Shown here one piece after another: positions 23,893 to 28,784 of a stretch of DNA of 28,784 nt. This DNA is from SAR202 cluster bacterium. GTDB lineage: Bacteria > Chloroflexota > Dehalococcoidia > Lucifugimonadales > JASMAO01. The DNA lies in the NCBI GenBank assembly GCA_030754315.1, contig JASMAO010000117.1, positions 1-28,784 of the forward strand, read 5' to 3'. The translations under genes and the position numbers were made by a program. Position 1 is the first letter of the stretch. Every line of letters begins with the position of its first letter. The notes beneath the pieces are model-generated. The model was not told where the DNA came from and did no database searches. It saw only the letters and a list, made by a program, of their open reading frames with translations.

Positions 23893-24675
23893 CTACGCCC
23901 AGTTCGGCTTGCGCTTTTGCGTAAATGCCAAAGGGCCCTCAATGTAGTCCGGGCAATCCATGGCTTTGCGGAATTCGCTAGGCCAGTTGTCCATAGCCTC
24001 GTCGAATGGCAAATCTTGGCCAATTAGTGCCATCTGCTTGCTCGCTGTTATTGAGAGTGGGGCTCCTTCTATAATACGGGATGCCCACCTTTCCGCCGCT
24101 TTCATCAACTGGTTTGAAAGGACTACTTCGTTGATCAATCCGATGCGGTAGGCCTCCTTGGCGTCGATGGGATCACCTGTCAGAAGCATACCCATCGCTA
24201 TCCGAAAAGGTATCTGCTTCGTTAGTCGGTACGGTCCACCGGCTCCTGCAACCACTCCGACTCTTGGTTCAGGCAGTCCAAATTTCGCATGTTCCACGGC
24301 GATTAGAATGTCGCATCCGAGAGCCAACTCCATCCCACCGCCCAGAGCATATCCGTTGACCGCACCAATAATCGGTTTCCAGCATTTGAAATCGTGGGTA
24401 ATTCCTCCCAGTGGATATTCATTGTATTCTGGGTATGGTTCGCCCGGTTTCCCGTGCTTTACTTGGTATTTCAGGTCGTCGCCGGCACAAAAAGCCCGGT
24501 TTCCGCTGCCAGTTAGAATTGCAACGCGTAGGTTGTGATCGTCCCGGAAATCGCTGAATACCTCTAGCATTTCTTTGTTAGCTGGAGGATGGACCGCATT
24601 AAGATTTTCCGGACGGTTAATAGTTATGTATGCGATCTGCTCTTTTTTCTCGTAGAGAATGTAGTCGTGTTCCAT
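23893..24675 (-). CDS. Enoyl-CoA hydratase/isomerase (crotonase) family protein
   Basis: This 260-residue crotonase-fold protein has both oxyanion-hole segments: AFCAGDDLK (61-69) and GYALGGGMELALGCD. Both catalytic glutamates of rat mitochondrial enoyl-CoA hydratase (E144, E164) are matched by the Glu in GGGMEL and the Glu in LPEPRVG, 20 residues apart, so hydratase chemistry is possible. The acyl-CoA substrate is unknown, and no other beta-oxidation gene is adjacent. The ATG at 24675 has GGAG about 9 nt upstream. It follows gmk by 92 nt and precedes the M1 aminopeptidase. Confidence 0.93.
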   Translation of the reverse strand: MEHDYILYEKKEQIAYITINRPENLNAVHPPANKEMLEVFSDFRDDHNLRVAILTGSGNRAFCAGDDLKYQVKHGKPGEPYPEYNEYPLGGITHDFKCWKPIIGAVNGYALGGGMELALGCDILIAVEHAKFGLPEPRVGVVAGAGGPYRLTKQIPFRIAMGMLLTGDPIDAKEAYRIGLINEVVLSNQLMKAAERWASRIIEGAPLSITASKQMALIGQDLPFDEAMDNWPSEFRKAMDCPDYIEGPLAFTQKRKPNWA

Positions 24676-24767
24676 TGGGTTGTACTCCGAAATGATCTTG
24701 CTGTATTCGACTTATGTAAGATGTTTTTATTGAGACTTAGGTGGGACTATCTTTTCTGGGATAGGAA

Positions 24768-25385
24768 TCATAATTGAACTCTACGTTTCGGCATTCTTTT
24801 ATGTTCCGAGGCTGCAATCTTCTCTATTTCTACTACTGCATCATCCAGTTTGCCTTCGTAATTCACCACTATGTGATCGAATTTGTCCGCTTCTTTCATC
24901 TCGGACTCAGCGGTTTTGAGTCGTAACCTGAGGGCGTCGGGAGATTCAGTCATTCTCTGTTTAAGTCGCTGGGAGAGCTCTTCCATATTGGGTGGTGCGA
25001 GGAATATGAATACCGCCTCTTCCACTATTTTACGGATTGAGAAAGCGCCTTGGACATCGGTCTTTACCACAACGTCTATACCTGATTCCAGTGCCTTTTT
25101 GATCTGAGATCTAGGGGTGCCGTACAGGTTTCCATAGACTTCAGCCCATTCCAGGAATTCTTTATCTATGAGCATTTTTTGGAAGGCAGCCTTGTCGCGG
25201 AAATAGTAGTCAATACCATCGGTTTCATGTGACCGCCTTAATCTGGTTGTTGCTGTCACAGCGATGCGGAATGGCTTACCTAATGATCTCATTCTGGACA
25301 CAACAGCGTCTTTGCCCACGCCGGAGGGTCCAGACAATATAATCAGTAAAGGATGACCCTGCTCTGGTAATTTGTGCTTGTTCAA
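24768..25385 (-). CDS. gmk: Guanylate kinase
   Basis: This 205-residue cytoplasmic enzyme phosphorylates GMP to GDP with ATP. It shows the P-loop SGPSGVGKD (18-26), the GMP-binding segment TATTRLRRSHETDGIDYYF (40-58), EWAEVYGNLYGT (about 79-90) and the VKTDVQGA strand. The P-loop ends in Lys-Asp, where the family norm is Lys-Ser or Lys-Thr for magnesium binding. The start is a TTG at 25385, 10 nt after the aroA stop, with no ribosome site of its own. Translation is probably coupled to aroA. Confidence 0.96.
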   Translation of the reverse strand: MNKHKLPEQGHPLLIILSGPSGVGKDAVVSRMRSLGKPFRIAVTATTRLRRSHETDGIDYYFRDKAAFQKMLIDKEFLEWAEVYGNLYGTPRSQIKKALESGIDVVVKTDVQGAFSIRKIVEEAVFIFLAPPNMEELSQRLKQRMTESPDALRLRLKTAESEMKEADKFDHIVVNYEGKLDDAVVEIEKIAASEHKRMPKRRVQL

Positions 25386-25395
25386 AGGTGAGTAG

Positions 25396-26730
25396 TCAAC
25401 TGTTTGGAGAGGAGGAACTCAAATCATAAAGTGTGTTCCAAAAGTTTGGGTATGAGATGGCCGCACTGTGTGCGTCTTTTACTGTAGTAGTGCCTGATGC
25501 CAAAAGCCCCGCGATTCCCATGGTCATTGCTATGCGGTGATCGCCGTAGCTATCGCATTCGGAGCCTACTAAGCGTTGCACTCCGTGAATCAACATCCCG
25601 TCTGAGCGTTCTTTTACATTGGCCCCTAGTCGAGATAAGCCATCCACAGTTGCCTTGATTCGGTCGGACTCCTTGACCCGGAGTTCTGCTGCATCGGTTA
25701 TTACGGTTGTTCCTTTAGCAAGAGACGCCGCTAGAGACAGCACAGGTAGCTCATCTATTACGGTAGCGATCATATCGCCTCCGACCTCTGTTCCTACTAA
25801 ATCGCTTGTTTCAGCTATAATGTCAGCTTCTGGTTCTCCCCCTTCGTCCCGTAGATTCTCTAGCCTGATGTTGGCACCCATAGATTCTAGTACCTTTAGG
25901 ACACCAGCACGGGTCGGATTGATTCCCACGCGATTGATACGTATACGCGCATTGGGGTGACAACAGCCAGCAATGAGCCAGAACGCAGCGGCGCTGATGT
26001 CGGATGGCACCTCGGTATCCACGGCAGTCAGATCCGATTCGCCTACGATCACTCTAAGACCGTCTATTTGGATGTTAGCCCCCATTGAGTTGAGCATTCT
26101 CTCAGTGTGATCTCTAGACTGAGCAGGTTGAGTTATGGTCGTGTGGCCTTTCGCGTACAATGCAGCGATCATTAGACTGGACTTAACCTGTGCACTGGGT
26201 ATTTCCATTTTGTAATCTATGCCTGACAGGTTGCCGCCCCGAATAGCAAGGGGTGCTAAGGAGGAATTACAGCGTCCTATGATCTGTGCTCCCATCTTCG
26301 TCAGTGGCTGCACTATTCGGTCCATGGGCCGAGCGTTGAGTGATCGATCGCCTGATATCACGCTTAGGAAAGGTTGGCCGGAAAGAATTCCAGAGACAAG
26401 TCTCATGGTGGTACCGCTATTACCAGCATTGAGCACCTCTGAGGGCTCGGTGAGACCACTCGGACCATTCCCTACGACTTCGTAGCACTCGGTGTTGGTG
26501 TGGGTTGAGCATGTAGAAATTTCACTTATATCTGCGCCCAAACCGATTAGGCATCTCAGGATTGAAGTCCGATCGTCACCTTCGCAAAGGTTAGAAATGT
26601 GTGATTTCCCGTTGGCTATAGAATTCAATAGCAAGGCTCGTTGAGAGACGGATTTGTCTCCAGGAGGAGTAACTACACCCTCTACTCTTAATGGAGACTC
26701 AATCATTTGTCGGTCCGACACTGATTCCAT
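25396..26730 (-). CDS. aroA: 3-phosphoshikimate 1-carboxyvinyltransferase (EPSP synthase)
   Basis: This 444-residue enzyme of the shikimate pathway joins shikimate-3-phosphate and PEP in the cytoplasm. It has the substrate-binding K26-S27 and R31 in PGDKSVSQRALL, NAGNSGTTMRL (101-111), GDRSLNARPMDRIVQPL, and late motifs such as KESDRI and the YGDHRIAM stretch. The NSGTTMRL version resembles the Bacillus-type enzymes more than the E. coli NAGTAMRP form; glyphosate sensitivity cannot be inferred from this alone. The ATG at 26730 lies 9 nt after the tyrA stop without a ribosome site, and an ATG eight codons later is an alternative. Operon order: tyrA, aroA, gmk. Confidence 0.97.
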   Translation of the reverse strand: MESVSDRQMIESPLRVEGVVTPPGDKSVSQRALLLNSIANGKSHISNLCEGDDRTSILRCLIGLGADISEISTCSTHTNTECYEVVGNGPSGLTEPSEVLNAGNSGTTMRLVSGILSGQPFLSVISGDRSLNARPMDRIVQPLTKMGAQIIGRCNSSLAPLAIRGGNLSGIDYKMEIPSAQVKSSLMIAALYAKGHTTITQPAQSRDHTERMLNSMGANIQIDGLRVIVGESDLTAVDTEVPSDISAAAFWLIAGCCHPNARIRINRVGINPTRAGVLKVLESMGANIRLENLRDEGGEPEADIIAETSDLVGTEVGGDMIATVIDELPVLSLAASLAKGTTVITDAAELRVKESDRIKATVDGLSRLGANVKERSDGMLIHGVQRLVGSECDSYGDHRIAMTMGIAGLLASGTTTVKDAHSAAISYPNFWNTLYDLSSSSPNS

Positions 26731-26739
26731 TGAGGCCGT

Positions 26740-27738
26740 TTAGTCCTTGTTTGGGTATTGCCAAGGTTTCCGTCTATTGGCATTGGTTATCTGTTTTTGC
26801 CTGTCCCACAGTCTGTTGGAGAAGACCCAACTCGCCATCGTGTCACGTGCAGATGGCAGGTCTGGTTTGTCGTCCTCCGACGTTGAGCCGGCCACCCATT
26901 TCGCTCGGTTTTCCCAGGCTCGAATGAAGTCAGTCTCCAGATGTTCTACATCGCTGTCTATGTCGCTGCGGTAGGAGTGAAGTTCGCCGATGATCTTGTC
27001 GATCCAATGGATCAATGCGTCTTTGTTTGAAATGCTGTCCGCAACTAGCGCTTGAGGATCTTTAGCTGCCAGTCTGGTTGCCGAATCGTACTCCCAGGAC
27101 GAAAATCGAGACATATCACGCCACGATACACTACTCGTCGTAATATTGGTCAGGGCATATGACATCAGGGCTGGTAGGGTCATGATCGCAGCGACGTATC
27201 CGTCATGTTCAGCTGGATCCAGGAAGAAGGGTTTGGCCCCGACGGATTCCACCATCCCGACTACTATGCTCACTGCTTGATTACCGGCTGATTTGGAAGG
27301 TATAACACAGTAATCTACGTCCTCGAACAGAGAATCCGAGGCTTGAGAGAGATCATTAGGGGATGTTTTGAGCAGTGGATGTCCCCCAACAAAACTGGTT
27401 CGGGTTGGCAGATGGTCCATTGCAGTTACCAGTGTATTGGAGGTAGTTGCCCTGGTATCGGTAATTACGGATCCTGTTTTTAGCATCGGCCCAATGGATT
27501 TGATGGTGTCGACTATTTCGTTTCCAGGCAAATCCAGCACAATCAATTGAGCTCCGTCAACAGCTTGGGAATATACGCGGGTGCCGTGATCTATCGCGTC
27601 TATTTTTGATGCCTCAGATACAGCTCTCCTATTACGGTCAAAGCCGACAATTTCGGTGTTTTGTATATTAGCTTTTTTCAAAGCCATTCCCAACGAAGTT
27701 CCGATAGGGCCCAGACCCAATATTGCTATTTTGTCCAA
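26740..27738 (-). CDS. tyrA: Prephenate/arogenate dehydrogenase family protein
   Basis: This 332-residue protein has a Rossmann NAD(P) motif, ILGLGPIGTSLG (6-17), the acidic end of strand 2 (GFDRN) and the family motif FVGGHPL, whose His is the hydride-transfer residue. An all-helical C-terminal domain follows. It should convert prephenate or arogenate toward tyrosine. The middle motifs are divergent: DTRATTS replaces the usual D-x-x-S-V-K, and TLPALMSYAL replaces SHLPH-type sequence. Substrate choice is therefore uncertain. The TTG at 27738 has GGGAGG 5 nt upstream. Its place directly before aroA supports an aromatic amino acid role. Confidence 0.88.
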   Translation of the reverse strand: MDKIAILGLGPIGTSLGMALKKANIQNTEIVGFDRNRRAVSEASKIDAIDHGTRVYSQAVDGAQLIVLDLPGNEIVDTIKSIGPMLKTGSVITDTRATTSNTLVTAMDHLPTRTSFVGGHPLLKTSPNDLSQASDSLFEDVDYCVIPSKSAGNQAVSIVVGMVESVGAKPFFLDPAEHDGYVAAIMTLPALMSYALTNITTSSVSWRDMSRFSSWEYDSATRLAAKDPQALVADSISNKDALIHWIDKIIGELHSYRSDIDSDVEHLETDFIRAWENRAKWVAGSTSEDDKPDLPSARDTMASWVFSNRLWDRQKQITNANRRKPWQYPNKD

Positions 27739-27804
27739 CTCAACCTCCCATAATTACAACACCCTATTAGCCTAGCCGACTTTCGCTATTGGAACAAAAA
27801 CACG

Positions 27805-28506
27805 CTAACGTTGTCCACCTAAGATCAACACAAGCATGGCATTCAGAATTGGAGAAATCATTTTTGGCAACATGTCTAGACTGGGAGCTATATATCCCAT
27901 CATGATGATAGCCAAGAGTAGAAAAGGTCCATAACGTTCAAGTTTCGTGAATTGATTAGCCAGATTCCTAGGTAAGATTCCTAGAACGATCTTAAACCCA
28001 TCGAGTGGGGCTATCGGGATTAAGTTAAATGTGGCTAGGAGCAGATTCCAAAAAACTATGGAGCCAGCGAAGTATGCTACGAGGTTGGAAAAATTTCCAT
28101 TGAACAAGTACAAACCAACGTAGCGATTGTCTATCAGCCCAACGTTTATTGGTAATGAGACAATGATCGATGCTGTCACGTTGGAGATAGGTCCTGCTAG
28201 AGCTACGATTGCCATTCCAGGTCTCGGTCCGGGTTTTAGATTTTCTTGATTTACCGGTGTTGGTTTGCCCCAGCCAAACCCGGCTAACATAATCATGGCT
28301 GTTCCTATGGGATCCAAATGCGCTAGAGGGTGAAGAGTAAGTCGCCCGAGTCTCTTCGCGGTTTTGTCACCGAGGAGAGCTGCGCCAAGAGCATGGCTGA
28401 ATTCGTGGATCGTGATGGCAATGATCAATGACGCTGAGAACACCATTATGGTGATAACAGTGCCAATTGGATCTATGTGGATCTGACCGAGTACTGAAAA
28501 AAGCAT
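27805..28506 (-). CDS. M50 family site-2-protease-like membrane metalloprotease
   Basis: This 233-residue membrane protein has the zinc motif HEFSH (34-38) inside the first long hydrophobic segment. The later motif NLIPIAPLDG supplies the third ligand Asp. Together they are the signature of the compact, PDZ-less M50 branch. About six hydrophobic segments are present. Such proteases cleave substrates within the membrane, but the target is unknown. The protein lies just after the Fe-S carrier terminator and 66 nt before tyrA. Only a distant AGGT precedes the ATG at 28506. Confidence 0.92.
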   Translation of the reverse strand: MLFSVLGQIHIDPIGTVITIMVFSASLIIAITIHEFSHALGAALLGDKTAKRLGRLTLHPLAHLDPIGTAMIMLAGFGWGKPTPVNQENLKPGPRPGMAIVALAGPISNVTASIIVSLPINVGLIDNRYVGLYLFNGNFSNLVAYFAGSIVFWNLLLATFNLIPIAPLDGFKIVLGILPRNLANQFTKLERYGPFLLLAIIMMGYIAPSLDMLPKMISPILNAMLVLILGGQR

Positions 28507-28553
28507 GGTGAATGAGTTACCTGGGTTTCCCGCACGTTTGGATTTATGCCCAT

Positions 28554-28592
28554 AAAAACGTAGGCGGGGTGACTGGAGGTCACCCCGCCTAC
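28554..28592 (-). terminator. Rho-independent terminator of the Fe-S carrier gene
   Basis: A perfect 14-bp inverted repeat has arms at 28560-28573 (GTAGGCGGGGTGAC in plus orientation) and 28579-28592 around a 5-nt loop. On the minus strand TTTTT follows (28554-28558 as A's in plus). It lies 30 nt after the carrier stop codon. Confidence 0.9.
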
Positions 28593-28622
28593 TCTAGCAT
28601 TGTTTGAATTCGACGTTTGGTT

Positions 28623-28784
28623 TCAGTGACCCCCGCAACCACATCCGCCGCCACCGCCACCACATCCGCCGCCACCGCCACCACAGCCACATCCTCCACC
28701 GCCACCACAGCCCCCGCCGCCACCCGTTGAGGGGATGTTCGGGTTACTGATCACAAATCCACTTCGCATCAGTCCGTCGATGTA
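28623..28784 (-). CDS. HesB/IscA-type (A-type) Fe-S carrier, partial, with Gly/Cys-rich tail
   Basis: The C-terminal 53 codons of a gene that enters from the right edge. The first 20 residues (Y-I-D-G-L-M-R-S-G-F-V-I-S-N-P-N-I-P-S-T) match the end of the IscA/ErpA fold, where the family normally finishes with a short C-G-C-G segment. Here it is followed by 33 residues made only of Gly, Cys and a final His: G5-C-G5-C-G-C-G6-C-G6-C-G-C-G-G-H, giving six cysteines and two C-G-C units. A-type carriers deliver Fe-S clusters to apo-proteins through three cysteines, two of them in this terminal motif. The expanded tail could bind extra metal. The 5' end and the first conserved Cys are outside the window. 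Confidence 0.8.
   Translation of the reverse strand, partial: YIDGLMRSGFVISNPNIPSTGGGGGCGGGGGCGCGGGGGGCGGGGGGCGCGGH
28641..28682 (+). repeat. 21-bp tandem repeat, two exact copies
   Basis: The plus-strand unit ACA-TCC-GCC-GCC-ACC-GCC-ACC occurs twice without mismatch (28641-28661 and 28662-28682), inside a longer degenerate run to 28724. On the minus strand each copy encodes six Gly and one Cys. Exact identity down to the third codon base suggests recent slippage. Confidence 0.85.

Noticed and set aside
28626..28724. Repeats near the right edge as a CRISPR or non-coding satellite
   Set aside because: The repeats are in frame with the Fe-S carrier, encode its Gly/Cys tail and lack spacers.

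Overview
The window looks like a chromosomal segment of a free-living bacterium with moderate GC and dense genes on both strands. The mix fits a marine Chloroflexota lineage of the SAR202/Dehalococcoidia type: an amidase, two M20 amidohydrolases, Gfo/Idh/MocA and HIBADH-type dehydrogenases, a crotonase, a tyrA-aroA-gmk string and an A-type Fe-S carrier with a Gly/Cys tail. This placement is an inference from gene content, because no rRNA is present. TTG and GTG starts are common, and all three tRNAs encode CCA. I see no phage, transposase or CRISPR.

Left part (1-6.0 kb): a thioredoxin-like lipoprotein cut by the left edge (minus), with a promoter overlapped by a perfect palindrome; a 635-base gap with RNA-like hairpins; an aquaporin-family channel (minus); a threonine-synthase-like PLP enzyme (plus) behind an extended -10 promoter; and a two-gene minus operon of an aminotransferase and a Gfo/Idh/MocA oxidoreductase.

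Middle (6.0-15.0 kb): tRNA-Met(CAT) and an amidase (plus); a diacylglycerol-kinase-type lipid kinase (minus); an AhpD/CMD-like protein (plus); a minus operon of a ribbon-helix-helix protein and an unlisted 57-residue membrane protein; lspA (plus); tRNA-Gln and tRNA-Glu (minus) behind a clear promoter; an NHL propeller (minus); a HIBADH/tartronate-semialdehyde-reductase-type dehydrogenase (plus); and a DUF1800 protein (minus).

Right part (15.2-28.8 kb): a minus operon of glycerate kinase, a DHDPS-family aldolase and an alpha/beta hydrolase. With the HIBADH-type enzyme nearby, it could form a sugar-acid or glycerate pathway. Two tandem M20 paralogues (plus) follow. The remaining genes all run on the minus strand. 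In transcription order from the right edge they are the A-type Fe-S carrier with its terminator, an M50 membrane protease, tyrA, aroA, gmk, a crotonase and an M1 aminopeptidase.

The most unusual items are the Gly/Cys tail of the Fe-S carrier, the RHH plus small-membrane-protein pair with palindromes inside its own promoter, and the palindromic operator on the promoter of the left-edge lipoprotein. No large unknown multi-gene defence or biosynthetic system is evident.
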